A DNA stretch of 64,000 bases. Origin: Fragilaria radians (taxonomy: Eukaryota > Bacillariophyta > Fragilariophyceae > Fragilariales > Fragilariaceae). A program made the position numbers and the translations under genes. Shown piece after piece: positions 41,201-51,250 of this stretch. Location: contig CAAAJI010000009.1 in NCBI GenBank assembly GCA_900642245.1, positions 241,384 to 305,383 of the forward strand. The letters are read 5' to 3'. Each line of letters starts with the position of its first letter. Position 1 is the first letter of the stretch. The notes under the pieces were generated by a model. That model searched no databases. It saw only the letters and a list, made by a program, of their open reading frames with translations, and had not been told where the DNA came from.

Positions 41201-44028
41201 TTCCCACCGGAGAGCACGCATCCATTCCTTCTAGCCGAGCCGCATTCCAAGGTGATTCCACTTGTTTGTATCATCAAGGGTGCCAAACCCAGACCCTCCA
41301 TTTTCGCCATGTCCACAATTGTTTCATCACAGAGCACAAATGCCTCATCACCTTTAGAATCCCTTACAGATTGAAATAGGTCCTTCCAGTTTTTTCCTGA
41401 AATGCAAGGTCCAGCAGGAGTGTCTAGGCTTGGTAGCGAGGGTGATGGAGATGTATCGCTCGACCCGGGGGCTTCCAAAGGCTTCACGAGGCACTCAGAT
41501 CCCTCGAATCGATAACAAGCTAGAGAATCATCAGTCGCTAAAATGTCAGTACAGTTTCCTTGTATGACTTCGTTATTCTCGCCGTAGTTGCCCTTTTGAT
41601 CAAATGTCTGGGAGGCATTGAGGAGTATTGTGCCTGAAACATTTCCAACATTCGCTATGAAACAAGATTGAGAAACATTCAGACTGGAGTAGGATACGAT
41701 TGCTCCGGCTCCAAGTCGTCCGCTATTACTTTTAAAGAATGTGTTGGAAATAGTAACGTCTCCTTGTAGATTTGTAATGGAAGCAAATTCAACAGTGTTA
41801 TTTACAAAGACGCAAGACTCAATGAATATCTGCATTGAACCAGCCGTAGCCAAATTAGCCGCCACGACATCCAAGCTGGTGTCTTCCTGGTAAATTATCA
41901 TAACCGCTTCTCCTGTGTGTGAAGAAAACTCACAATCAAAGAATGTCGCACTGGATTGTTCATCTCCAAGCGCTGCAACGCTTAGGTCCGACGATCCCAC
42001 GAATGATATGCCTTCCAGGCGAATGCCAGATGTCGTACCATTGATTCGAATTTGCACAGTTCCTCCTAAGAAGGAGCATTGATTATCGCGTAAACCATCT
42101 TCTCCACAACGAATAACAGTATCGTCGGTTTGGATGCTTAAGGTGTCATTGCTTCCTAGTAGAAGTTCCGATTGCGGACAAATGACAAATACTCTGCCTA
42201 CTTCAAGTGCATTAACAGCTTTCAACAAAGCGGAGAATTCTGAGAAGCATTGATTGTCTTCCAGGTTATCACAAATGTTGATTAGTTGGCATGTTCCGTT
42301 GCATGCCTCCGAATTTTGTTCTCCGGACTGACATAAGTTAGGATCTGAGCCTTCAAGGAGTGTGCCATTACACGAACTTTCATATATATTTTGGCGCACG
42401 CACACATCTCCGAGTTCGAAGTTAGCATTATCTTCACCAACAAAAAACAATCCAGTGTTCACTTCGTTGTCTTCAATGGAGATAGTTGAACTGATGTTGC
42501 TACTACCAAAAGATTGAGATTGTCCTATTACGGTGTCACCAGTGATCGCCCCAACTATCGCATCTCCAACAACATTCTTACGAAACGTACAAGCGTTGAT
42601 AGAAAGACTCAACCCCTTGTTCACAATGAGATATTCTCCAACGTTATTATCGATAAAAAGGCATTGCCGGAAATCTACATAAGCCTCAAGTTGCTCATTT
42701 TTCTGTAAGGTGTCAGTTGCGCTCAATAGGATTACGTGTTTTCCATCGTGATTTGACCATTCGCAACCAATAAAACTAACAAACGCCGGTTCGGAGGGAT
42801 CGATTTCGATTATGATGGACGATCGTAAGGATTGCTTAAATGTGATATTTTGAAATGAAGTAGAAGTGACACCGTCCAACACTCGAAACTGCTGATTCCC
42901 TCCCAAAAACACACAATTCTTTCCACACATGATGGATACGGGAATATTTCGAATCTGAAGAGGTTCATCTTGAGCGGATAGGTCAAAAGTGGTATCAGAG
43001 CATAATGTGATATCACCTCCAACAGAAAGAGCCGATTTCAAATTCTTTACTGTAGCTACGCATGCGTCATTGGAACATTCGTCGTAAGAAGTACAGGCCT
43101 TTTCACATGATTGTGATGTTTTATCCGCCTGACAATTATCAGCACCTGGAGTTCCAGTAAAGAATGTCCCATTGCAAAACTTTCCAACTGCATTATTCAT
43201 GCCACATATGTTAGTTGTCTTTACGTTCGCCCCAGAATCGACGACTATTATACCTGACTCTGAAACTATATTGTCTTCAAAAGAAAGTCGTTGCATCGTG
43301 TTACGCTCATGTTTCAGCTGGACGATACCGAGCCCGGCTTCATTGCTTCGAAATTCAGAGTTTGAAAGAAGCAAAGAAATATCTGAGATCATAATCGATT
43401 TGGATACTACATTAGACTCGAAGACGCACGCAGATATGGTCATTTGTGATCTCCCATTCATTGTTGTTGCCTTGTTCGATAGATATCGATATGTGGATAA
43501 GTGTCTCGCCCTAGAACCTTCCGTCGCGGAATCTTCAGTGGTGGAATTACCTGAATCTGTGACTTGGATTACAGAACTGCCTTTATTATCCCTCCAAGTG
43601 CAGTTTGTGAATTCTATTCGAAGGGATGTTTGCCCCGATATTTGAATTGATGTCTCTGCTGCGCCGGTGAAGATAATGCCGCGTACCGATACCCATAGAG
43701 GCATTGTCCCATTATAAGTAATGTGCGAGCCTCCTTTAACGTTCCAAACACAAACCTCGATCCAATCGGCACAAGATATTACAAAGGATTCGTTTAGGCC
43801 TGCGTTCAAGTCTAATGAGTCCGTATATTCTATCCCTGGACATAATACAAAATCGGAATATCCATCTTTCAAGGCATCCATGAAAGAAACAACGTCAAGG
43901 AATCCACTCAGATCAGGCTTGGTAGGACATGGGCTTTTGAATTTTTGCAATTCCCTTGTAATTGTACAGTGACTCAAAGGTGAAGAAAACAATAGCAGAA
44001 TAATAATTCGAGAAATCATCTTGATCAT
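38218..44028 (-). CDS. Giant secreted/membrane protein with six parallel-beta-helix-like modules
   Basis: 1,936 residues in a single exon from the ATG at 44026-44028 (a second ATG lies at 44019); a hydrophobic signal peptide follows (ISRIIILLLFSSPLSHC). The ectodomain has six related modules of ~250-300 residues. Each runs: Cys-containing start, [FV]xICP, a CG..G..[DN]NC.[IF].GG core, a GITF-like strand, F.[DE]C.[WF] and a hydrophobic [AV]I[FM]IYN turn. Later ladder strands carry SCFI/CCFIEN. Alternating short strands with many Asn and Cys resemble right-handed beta-helix (pectate-lyase-like) folds. Near the C-terminus a membrane helix (NLVVSGIISVVGFLAFFYC) is followed by a basic, then Asp-rich tail (DGDDGDDDDTSGG). 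It is probably a type I surface protein. No catalytic residues could be assigned, so adhesion or a structural role is as likely as polysaccharide binding. Confidence 0.85.
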   Translation of the reverse strand: MIKMISRIIILLLFSSPLSHCTITRELQKFKSPCPTKPDLSGFLDVVSFMDALKDGYSDFVLCPGIEYTDSLDLNAGLNESFVISCADWIEVCVWNVKGGSHITYNGTMPLWVSVRGIIFTGAAETSIQISGQTSLRIEFTNCTWRDNKGSSVIQVTDSGNSTTEDSATEGSRARHLSTYRYLSNKATTMNGRSQMTISACVFESNVVSKSIMISDISLLLSNSEFRSNEAGLGIVQLKHERNTMQRLSFEDNIVSESGIIVVDSGANVKTTNICGMNNAVGKFCNGTFFTGTPGADNCQADKTSQSCEKACTSYDECSNDACVATVKNLKSALSVGGDITLCSDTTFDLSAQDEPLQIRNIPVSIMCGKNCVFLGGNQQFRVLDGVTSTSFQNITFKQSLRSSIIIEIDPSEPAFVSFIGCEWSNHDGKHVILLSATDTLQKNEQLEAYVDFRQCLFIDNNVGEYLIVNKGLSLSINACTFRKNVVGDAIVGAITGDTVIGQSQSFGSSNISSTISIEDNEVNTGLFFVGEDNANFELGDVCVRQNIYESSCNGTLLEGSDPNLCQSGEQNSEACNGTCQLINICDNLEDNQCFSEFSALLKAVNALEVGRVFVICPQSELLLGSNDTLSIQTDDTVIRCGEDGLRDNQCSFLGGTVQIRINGTTSGIRLEGISFVGSSDLSVAALGDEQSSATFFDCEFSSHTGEAVMIIYQEDTSLDVVAANLATAGSMQIFIESCVFVNNTVEFASITNLQGDVTISNTFFKSNSGRLGAGAIVSYSSLNVSQSCFIANVGNVSGTILLNASQTFDQKGNYGENNEVIQGNCTDILATDDSLACYRFEGSECLVKPLEAPGSSDTSPSPSLPSLDTPAGPCISGKNWKDLFQSVRDSKGDEAFVLCDETIVDMAKMEGLGLAPLMIQTSGITLECGSARRNGCVLSGGKTHIQLQGQVEKVRILGITMERASSSSVMANLSSPFSIDFQDCEWKNNSGMSVLVLKSSNDTTENSTRGLEDFSNSANTGRATSRISSTVSTHSESSIRPSNVLRGLETQGNGVVRNSVACTGCLFQANYASNSLIQGTDIALILDAVIFRENEFFNSAIALEKGSFSMRESCLEGSTSKGALISSNDSEVTVVDAYFSKNSGLGCSGYLDPEGKCVSFTSGNLCIADQKRCYSDWLDLSNALSIAVKGSIFTICQDAVLNVDNNPPIKISSRKVSIRCGMDGSQESNCLIEGGQLHFVIAGSSSDVTFSGITFSGASMFSVHASGSKSSIASFVDCVFKEISAGQAAIFIYNGDIQSLANNTAKVDIRDYNEPSEFSMRVEMSYTNFVSNKVELAPITNLKGTVIITNCKFSANTGLVGAIGVWYQGKVSMSNSCFIDNVGMKVGTILIEGSELDEEKSYSSGNTVTDGDCPDTFLRTSKSSGDCVKFKTKSCQAKEAPSLPPSGSSVLPDGETPSSIQFDCVDHWSDLESVIANASIGVESIFKICPNTKLQVGKQPISLNQSKTDIWIECGQSGRLKDNCVITGGNYHFRIFGAEIQVSFRGITFEKSKKMSIIGAADSTSQVSFDECQWTGHRGQGVIFIYNDALGQVYDGETPLDQFQISDNSMRTSLKKSVFFDNLVEFSIIYNVGGVMGLSTTSFKGNYGLSSSTIVALSGATLSLERCCFIENDSVSTGAIRMSEDCLLEQNEENFAYSNGEGITGCTDIWSSVTPLKCSSQSCPGTCLDFDATYCNIPGFEFDAPSSTPSSFDFTTPFVSGPPSRSAFDSVETSLLSSGYYIKNLVVSGIISVVGFLAFFYCKNLHEPKKGKKSQAVNVKAVEGVSDAPSVSEEFARDESDQSKMAETPKENGVLLDPDILPVNEKAKNKLSGFFARQGKKIKDPQSTEQRTVMSSNGAQSMPSSHNFSYSYGNENPFDGDDGDDDDTSGGIPLT

Positions 44029-44852
44029 TAGATGATTTTCTAGGAATTCTTTTTCCTTTGTGTTGCGTATAGTGTATGGGATGGATGTGACGCTGCACAA
44101 CACAGGTAATCACTTTTAACTGTTGATATTCAAGAAACAAACCGAATAATGCACCTTCATATACATGACTACCGAGTCTTACTGAAAATTGTCGGGGAAA
44201 CGAAAAATCACAAAGCGGTGGTTTCAATGTAACTGCTTCTTAATTACAATCCGCATTCTCGAAAATGAATTCTTCATTTGTACGGGAAAACAAATGGCTG
44301 TGTATTTCTTGTTTAGAAACAAAATTTTACCCAAAATATTTCGAAATGACCCTCCAGCTATTGCTCCATTCGAAAATGACCACTAACATTTTCATGTCTT
44401 TCTCAGAAAACAAAGATCTAAGCAGAAACAACCAGTATGTCAAGGGCTGCTGCTACCCTTCCCACCATACGAAGGGACAACAAAAAAATACTAGAGTAAT
44501 ATCTTTCTAAGAGCTTCCAAGTTGCGCTGCCAACCAAAAAGAGAATGTAATCAAAAATTCGAACATTTATTTTAGAAGAATCAAAGACAGGAATTAAATA
44601 TTCGTTGACGGAATCTATTAATGTCCATTGTATGTTGAGAAGGCCGCGATGGAATGCTATCATTTAGTAGGAAAAAGCAGCAGCATTAAAAACACAAGAT
44701 CAAAGAATGTCTGTTATCAGAAAGTAAGTTTTCTACAGAATGTTGAAATCTATCGCACTATGCAAGACTTGAATTAAGTACTGGTGAAGAAGAGCAAAAT
44801 CATTGTAACACGCTTTACCATACTAATTCAAATGTCTTCTATCTGTCAGCTT
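44029..44852. other. Intergenic between two minus-strand genes
   Basis: Upstream region of the beta-helix gene. No supported gene. Confidence 0.5.
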
Positions 44853-46796
44853 TCAGACACAGGCAGCCAGGAGGAAGTTATCAATACCCACAAATTTATT
44901 TATAATACCAGGGAGGCGCCATTCTACTTTAACCTTGATGGTAGCATTTGCTGCAAAGAAAGATAAGGGGACTACCATGGAGATGTTGTGTGTCTGGTAG
45001 ATTTCAACCATAGAATCAGCTAACGTTACAGTCGGTTGAGAGGATATCGCCCAATCAATTGAGCCTTGCTCAGTTTTTCCAGAACGAGGTACCTCAGTAA
45101 CATTTATTTGAAAGAAGCCAAATCGAATGGTATCCTCTACATCCCCAGTTAGCTTCAGGGCAAAGAAATCCTCTATGTCGTCTTGTAACCCCCATTGATT
45201 GATTTCATAAAAATCAAGGGAAATAGTCAGGGATTTTATGGTAACGACGTCTAACCCTGAAAAAGTAAATTCTGGGCTGAGAGAGTTTCCATTATACAAA
45301 CCTAGAAAATTTGTCATTTCCGGAATTGTACTCTGAAAGACAGCTTCGTCCCAACCTATTGCATTACAATCTTCAAAAGTCTGAAACAAAAGGACGACAT
45401 TAGATTCCTGGCTACCACAAAGTGATGGAACTGGCTCTGAAATCACTAAACCAGAAGGTTTGCAACTAAGGTCCGTTGGTGCTAACGACGGTTCCAAACT
45501 TTGATGCGAAGGAGATGTTGACGGTGGTATGATCATAGGAGTCGGTGACTTTGTTTTGGCGACAGGTTTAGCTGTAGGAGGGACAGGCTTTCGTGTGGGA
45601 GGCATCGTTCTGAGCACTGGCACAGTGGAAGGCAGTGCAAATTGAGAGGGCGGAAGCGAAATCGGTTCACTATCCAATAAGTCCACTGTTTTTGTAACAT
45701 TCGTGAGATCACGGATTCGACCTTCTTTACGTTCTTCTTGTAACCATTGATTGAAGGCCTTCGTGAACTGACTTGTAGTGAGAAACGTTGAAGTTCTCAA
45801 ACTTCCAGAGCCTTCCGAACAAAAGCATAAATTACTTAGATCACTGCTAGATTTCTCAATAACTCTCGTTTTAATAGCATCATTCTTCAAAAGGCTAGTC
45901 TGTCCCTTGCATGACCTGCATTTACCTCTCATTGCAGTATTGAGGACAATGACATATTTCACTCCAGAAACTTGAAGGCTCCTGGGATGACTTGCACGAC
46001 TAAGGAATTTTATCGTTGCATCAACTTGTTCAATTCTTTTGAATTGAGCATCACAGATTCCTTGTTGAAGCTCGTTGTAAACCTTTTTCCAACCAATTTC
46101 AATTTGGTCAAGATCCGATCTAAGAATCCTATTTGCTGGCATATCAGAGGTGAACAACATTTGAGCTGATGCCTCAAAGGATGATTCATCACCGCATTGT
46201 ATAGGACGAATTTCACTTAATGAGAAATAGCTTTGGATGCTAATTTGTAGTTTAGATCCCAATCTCTGAACGATCTTCTCTTTCACATAGGGTGTGTAGT
46301 GTGGCGTTGAAGGAGTACCAAATGAAACATCCATTGGGCATTGACAAATACGACTACTAGATTTCTTCCCAGTTTTCTTCAAAAGGCTATTTTCTGCTTG
46401 TAACAAACGGCGTGGTTTGGTAGAGAAAATCTTGGAGTCCGAAGCACAATCCCTGCAAGTTCCATGGATGTGAAGTAAGTATCGATGTATCGTATCGTTC
46501 CTCTTTTCCCGGAAGGATGCATCGATATCAGTTATTTGACGTTCGTAAACATCACAGTAGTTCTTCTTAATGAAATCATTGTAAGTGCTCTTAACAACGA
46601 GCTCTAATTCCTTCAATTGAGATTCCTTGAACTTGGATTTAAGCTTGATGTCGAGATACAAATAAGTCTCGAATTCAGATTTCTTCGCGGAACATTCAAA
46701 TTTCCTATACTTTTTTCCGGCATCAACAGCTGTAGGAGCCAAAAGAAGAAGAAGAACGATAAGTAAGGCAAAACATTCTATTGCTATCATCTTCAT
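44853..46796 (-). CDS. Secreted protein with duplicated N-terminal domain, PT linker and C-terminal beta domain
   Basis: 647 residues from the ATG at 46794-46796, with a clear signal peptide (IAIECFALLIVLLLLLAP). Two related ~150-residue domains follow. The first has STYNDFIKKNYCDVYERQI and HGTCRDCASD, then RICQCP; the second has VYNELQQGICDAQFKRIEQV and RGKCRSCKGQ, then LCFCSEG. A Pro/Thr linker (PTRKPVPPTAKPVAKTKSP) leads to a ~190-residue C-terminal domain (VVLLFQTFEDCNAIGWDEA to the end) that looks beta-rich. There is no membrane anchor, so secretion or a cell-wall location is likely. I do not recognise either domain by name. It lies upstream of the beta-helix protein on the same strand, 824 bp away, and may belong with it as a surface protein. 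Confidence 0.8.
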   Translation of the reverse strand: MKMIAIECFALLIVLLLLLAPTAVDAGKKYRKFECSAKKSEFETYLYLDIKLKSKFKESQLKELELVVKSTYNDFIKKNYCDVYERQITDIDASFREKRNDTIHRYLLHIHGTCRDCASDSKIFSTKPRRLLQAENSLLKKTGKKSSSRICQCPMDVSFGTPSTPHYTPYVKEKIVQRLGSKLQISIQSYFSLSEIRPIQCGDESSFEASAQMLFTSDMPANRILRSDLDQIEIGWKKVYNELQQGICDAQFKRIEQVDATIKFLSRASHPRSLQVSGVKYVIVLNTAMRGKCRSCKGQTSLLKNDAIKTRVIEKSSSDLSNLCFCSEGSGSLRTSTFLTTSQFTKAFNQWLQEERKEGRIRDLTNVTKTVDLLDSEPISLPPSQFALPSTVPVLRTMPPTRKPVPPTAKPVAKTKSPTPMIIPPSTSPSHQSLEPSLAPTDLSCKPSGLVISEPVPSLCGSQESNVVLLFQTFEDCNAIGWDEAVFQSTIPEMTNFLGLYNGNSLSPEFTFSGLDVVTIKSLTISLDFYEINQWGLQDDIEDFFALKLTGDVEDTIRFGFFQINVTEVPRSGKTEQGSIDWAISSQPTVTLADSMVEIYQTHNISMVVPLSFFAANATIKVKVEWRLPGIINKFVGIDNFLLAACV

Positions 46797-48699
46797 TAAG
46801 ATCAATTATTTTGATCGGTTTCGACGACTTCTTGGCACAGACACCGGCATTAAAATCGCGAGGTCTGATATGATTGATAAGGAGTTTATTTCTCAAGTAA
46901 CAAATTCTAGCCATACCAACAACGTAAGTATATCTTCTATTATGCCTCAAATTGTTACCTTAAAAAAATCAATTTTATTTTGAAAATCAAAGAGCATTTC
47001 ATGCGTTGGATTCATTAGAGTAATAGACTACGTACTTCGCAAATTGTATGTGACATTTTTGTGTAAACATAGTATCGATTCTTACATCGCGCGAAACGCA
47101 CCAAAACAAACGTTAAATACGAAAATTTGTGTCGCCTTGGTAAATTTTGATTTCACCGCATCACGAACCTCTCATTAATGCCTTTGGCTTGAGATTGGTC
47201 ATTTTTGTCACATATTAATCCATTTTGGCTTCTAGTTGCTCTACATCAATTGGCAACTGAATTGAGTAACATACAACTCCACATGTGACTGGGGAAAACC
47301 AAATAATGAATGAATCCTATACTGTTGAGGTATGACCTGTTTGATTTGAGAATGCTCCTCTTGAACAGAGGCCTATTTGCGAGTATCTGCAAAATATCAT
47401 GAAATGCAAGCCAAGAGGTACTATTATCAGCACATGCATTCCATTCTCACATAAACACTATTTCTTGAAGACTTTGTCATCAAAAATGGGTGCAACTTCA
47501 TCAGTTAAATAACCTGTCACTAATCCACTTCTGAAGATTCTTTATCTTTCATGTCATCTACCATACCTTTACCTTTTTGTAACAATTGATGAAGTTTGAA
47601 TTGTCTTTCATACTAGTTTTTCCACCCATTCCTACACAATTTTCTATGTCAGAACAATCAATATCCGTATCAAAGTAGGAAATTGTAAGCTATTTATACA
47701 AAGAAAACCGACTCAGAGACTATCAGTAATTGTTATACCAATTTGTGGTTACAAGACTCTTTTTCGTGAGTCTTGACCTTATTTCTTCACTCTCATCTCC
47801 GTTTTTGTCAACACTTATACGTTTGTTAAAAAAAAGTTCAGATCTTTTGTTAAAAGCAAAACCCAAATTGATTATTGTGTATTAAAAGGATAAATATGAA
47901 TAGCTCTTTTCAGTATTGTTTTCATTGAGGATGCAGAGCACCTTATGTGCGCTATTTGCTTCCTACTGGAAATCTTCCAAGAGGTAGACCACCTTTACAT
48001 GCTATTTCAAAAACACCGTAATGATCCATAGTGTCCAATGCTTTCAAACTTCTTCTTTGCAGCATTTTCTCTTCAGCGTTCATTTTTGTGCCTTGATGGA
48101 TGCATGTCCCAACTATTAATGACATTTATTGACTTTCAACTGCTTCACTTCCTTAGTGATGAGACATTTTCCTGGCTCACATCTACCCTTCCTAAGATAA
48201 GGCTATCAATTTCCTTTGTAATGTTGATACTCCCCTTATGTAATCTGTTTGTGCAGTCCAAAATCTTATGCAGTGTTTTACGACATTAGATATAGATATC
48301 ACCCAATCCCTCTGTTCTGGTGTCTTCTTTAGTCCATCCATTGGAATTTATTAGTCCATCCATTGGAATTTATTTTTAATTTATTTTTCAACCAAATGCA
48401 ATTGCACTTTCCGTTAGTTCATTTAAAGTAATCAAATACAGACATGACCTCTCCAAACAAGTGCATGTGAAAGCTCAACCAGGACCTGAAATTGCACAAA
48501 GAAATTCGACAATGGCACATCTGAATACTGTATAGTTAATAAATACAAGTGGATTAATTTCATTTAGGCATAAAAAAGACTCCATAATCCAAGGACATGG
48601 TGGCATAACAGTATTCACCGTAGAATGCGTATGTAATGTTCGTTTTGTTGGCACTTGCATAACGAATTGCAATCAACGCGCCAACCATCGAACAAAACC
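46797..48699. other. Intergenic with 20-bp tandem repeat
   Basis: AT-rich divergent spacer between the secreted protein and the Arg/Ser-rich protein genes. The only structure seen is the direct repeat at 48330-48372. Confidence 0.5.
48330..48372. repeat. Direct repeat, two 21-bp units
   Basis: tagtccatccattggaattt(a) occurs twice, almost back to back. Confidence 0.9.
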
Positions 48700-50862
48700 A
48701 TGACAACGAAACATTCTGAGACAAACCAAGTCTCAAAAAGTACAGTGGAAACTGCAGCAAGGGATACAACATATTCTCGAGCTCCCTCTGCGGCTATCAC
48801 TCAACCTAGAAATAGAAATGAAAGTGTTGGAGATGTTGAAATAAAGCAATCTCGTCGTCGATCTGCCGAGAAGAAAAAGCCTCTAAAGAAATCGGTGTAT
48901 GATTCCAGACGAAGATCCATATCGAATTCTCGGAACGCAGAAAATGCAACACCTAAGAATGAATCCATTCCTTTAGATGCAAAACTAAGTCAAGTTTTTG
49001 ACCTGGTAGAACCTTCGTCCACTAAATATCAAAATAATACTAATATCCGTTCAGGGAGAAACGAGGAATTCCAATCGAGTATGAAAAATTCATCAAAATG
49101 CAGGAACGGCGAAGCAATAAATGAGGACGGACTTATCTGCACTTTTGGTGAAAAGAAGGAAGTTGGCGGAGAAAATAGTCACTGGGATAGATCAAATAAT
49201 CGGACTCCTGAAACTCGGAGCCTTTTTTATAGGATTGCAAATCGTATTTCTTCTTCTCTATCCAAGGAAATTTATGGAATATCCAACGAAGATTCCTTGA
49301 CGACTCAAACCTTAAAAAGTTCCAAGGCATCCGCAGTTCCAGTATCATTGAGCATGAACTGTGACACACCGGTCATGGATGCAGCAGAGATAATACGAAG
49401 TCACAAAATACAAAAGCGACGAAAAAGTGTTAGCGATATACCGGACTCTTTAGATAGATCTTTCACTGATGAAGAACACGTTCCTATCAGGACTGTATTT
49501 GCCAGAATAGACCCAAAATCCTTTGCAAGGAAAAGTTGGAATCAAAGTCTTGATTCCCTTCCAGTCTGTGATACGGATTATAAAGATAAAAATGATTTTT
49601 CTCGTCAATCGCGACGTAAAAGTACAGGAGATAAGCGAGGACTTACAGATGAAGAGGCGAGATGGAAATCTACAACCAAAAAGAATGGAAATAATAAGAC
49701 CCAATTAAAACTAAGTGTAACCAAAAACTCCCAGGCTGATCCCCGAGGTGATAGAAACATCAGCGACAGTGCGAATCGAAAGAATAGACAGCGTCGGAGA
49801 AGCAAGGAAAACAAAGTAGGATCTATCGTTTTGGGGGCAGAAACGACGAAGAACAATACAGTATCAAACACATTGTTCGAAACTGAAGGGAATGAATACC
49901 AAACAAATAACTTTTCGGAATCAAATGTTGCAGACCAACCAGGGCGTGTGCGTCGACAACGCCATAGAAGTATAGGAATGTCAAATTCAAAGATTCGGGA
50001 CACTTCAAGACAGGAACAAGCAATTACAGGTGATTCACGGATTGAGACTGATCTCCACGACAATGCTGTGAAATCCAAGCAAAGCCAAAGCTTTATAAAT
50101 CTTCCGTCATCCCGTGATGTTCCTGAAAGAGAAAATGCCCACCGACATCGTCGGCATGGCCGAAAAAGCTTGGAACGGCATAAGAAGGATCTTGCGAAAG
50201 TGCAAGATCCAATGCTTTTGAATATATCCATTCCAGACAAAGAATACCAGTCACTCGGGACGAAAGGGGATGGTGAAATTAGGGACATGTCAAATTCCAG
50301 TAGGAAGAGTAGCAGCAAAGTGGATGCTTCTCCTCGGAGCGCTTCAGAGAAACAACTTGCATTTCATCACGACAACGCAAAGATTTTAAAAAACGAATTG
50401 GATGTTGAAATTCAAATTCCTAGAGTAGCCAGAGAACACATTTATACACAGCAACGAGGTAGAAGTTTGGATGATATACCGGAGATGTCTAGATTGAAGT
50501 CTGAACGCACACTGAGTATTTGTCGAGAAGAGCCTCATATGGCTGGCAATGGCAAAAGTCACAACCAGCTGAAGGACAAGTCTTCCCCCTCTCCTCAAGA
50601 CGGGGTGAGACAACAATTCCAGAGGGCTGCAAGGCGGTACAGTTTACCCAGTAGTTATTCATTTGATATCCTTGGTGAGCCATATCACGGCCAACGTCAG
50701 ATGGATAATGATTCCGATGACATTGATGTAAATGACGAATTCACGGAACCTCAGTTAGACGAAGACGATGTTCGTCGTGCAATTGCCGAAGTCATGAAAG
50801 ATCTTGCTGTTAAAGGGAGAAACTTTTTAGTTAGCAACAGTCAGCCTTCCTCCCTTCCATGA
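48700..50862 (+). CDS. Arg/Ser-rich, probably disordered phospho-scaffold protein
   Basis: 720 residues from the first in-frame ATG (48700). No folded domain, signal peptide or membrane helix is seen. The sequence is dominated by Arg, Lys, Ser, Asn and Asp. It carries many RRxS/RxxS-type sites suited to basophilic kinases and 14-3-3 binding: RRRSAEKKK, RRRSISNSR, RRKSVSDIPDSLDRSF, RRKSTGDKRG, RRRSKENK, RHRSIGMS, RKSLERHK, RGRSLDDIPEM and RRYSLPSSYS. Two of these share an RxSxxDIP core and two segments share TDEE. The C-terminus is acidic (DNDSDDIDVNDEF) followed by a likely amphipathic helix (DDVRRAIAEVMKDLAV). The conserved-looking parts are at the C-terminus. The length and intact frame support a real gene; I do not recognise the family. 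Confidence 0.75.
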   Translation: MTTKHSETNQVSKSTVETAARDTTYSRAPSAAITQPRNRNESVGDVEIKQSRRRSAEKKKPLKKSVYDSRRRSISNSRNAENATPKNESIPLDAKLSQVFDLVEPSSTKYQNNTNIRSGRNEEFQSSMKNSSKCRNGEAINEDGLICTFGEKKEVGGENSHWDRSNNRTPETRSLFYRIANRISSSLSKEIYGISNEDSLTTQTLKSSKASAVPVSLSMNCDTPVMDAAEIIRSHKIQKRRKSVSDIPDSLDRSFTDEEHVPIRTVFARIDPKSFARKSWNQSLDSLPVCDTDYKDKNDFSRQSRRKSTGDKRGLTDEEARWKSTTKKNGNNKTQLKLSVTKNSQADPRGDRNISDSANRKNRQRRRSKENKVGSIVLGAETTKNNTVSNTLFETEGNEYQTNNFSESNVADQPGRVRRQRHRSIGMSNSKIRDTSRQEQAITGDSRIETDLHDNAVKSKQSQSFINLPSSRDVPERENAHRHRRHGRKSLERHKKDLAKVQDPMLLNISIPDKEYQSLGTKGDGEIRDMSNSSRKSSSKVDASPRSASEKQLAFHHDNAKILKNELDVEIQIPRVAREHIYTQQRGRSLDDIPEMSRLKSERTLSICREEPHMAGNGKSHNQLKDKSSPSPQDGVRQQFQRAARRYSLPSSYSFDILGEPYHGQRQMDNDSDDIDVNDEFTEPQLDEDDVRRAIAEVMKDLAVKGRNFLVSNSQPSSLP

Positions 50863-51250
50863 ATAGTATCCACATTTTGCAACTTCCTTTCCTTCTTGAT
50901 ATTGTTCTTGGTCCAATGAATAACTTAATTCTTTGTAGATATAAAGTTGTAAACAAAGGTACGCAAGAACTTATTTGAATAGATACTTTCAAGTGATGAT
51001 TCATATGCCCTTCTATGGTAAAGCGTTGTATGGAAGGGAAAACTTGCATGCAATAGTATCGGAAAAAGTTTGGGAGGCCTTGTTTTCTCCATTAAATAAT
51101 GACCACCTTCAGTAAAACGAAAGTTATGTTATTTTCGTCCTATACTATTATTTTGTGATTGTTGATGAATTCCTAGATTCAAACTCTTTGTAACTCTGGA
51201 GGAAATGGAGAGAGTCCTCGTTTATCCTCCCCTATCTACAACTTCATATC
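50863..51250. other. Convergent spacer
   Basis: 388 bp between the Arg/Ser-rich gene and elongin C stops. Nothing recognised. Confidence 0.5.

Noticed and set aside
40967..41374. 135-codon plus-strand frame inside the beta-helix gene (and others at 43172-43645)
   Set aside because: Antisense shadows of a well supported 1,936-residue coding frame, with no recognisable domain.
49605..50318. 237-codon minus-strand frame opposite the Arg/Ser-rich gene
   Set aside because: Mirror of the Arg/Ser codon usage on the other strand (Ser/Phe/Leu-rich shadow); the plus-strand frame is longer and has an acidic conserved-looking end.
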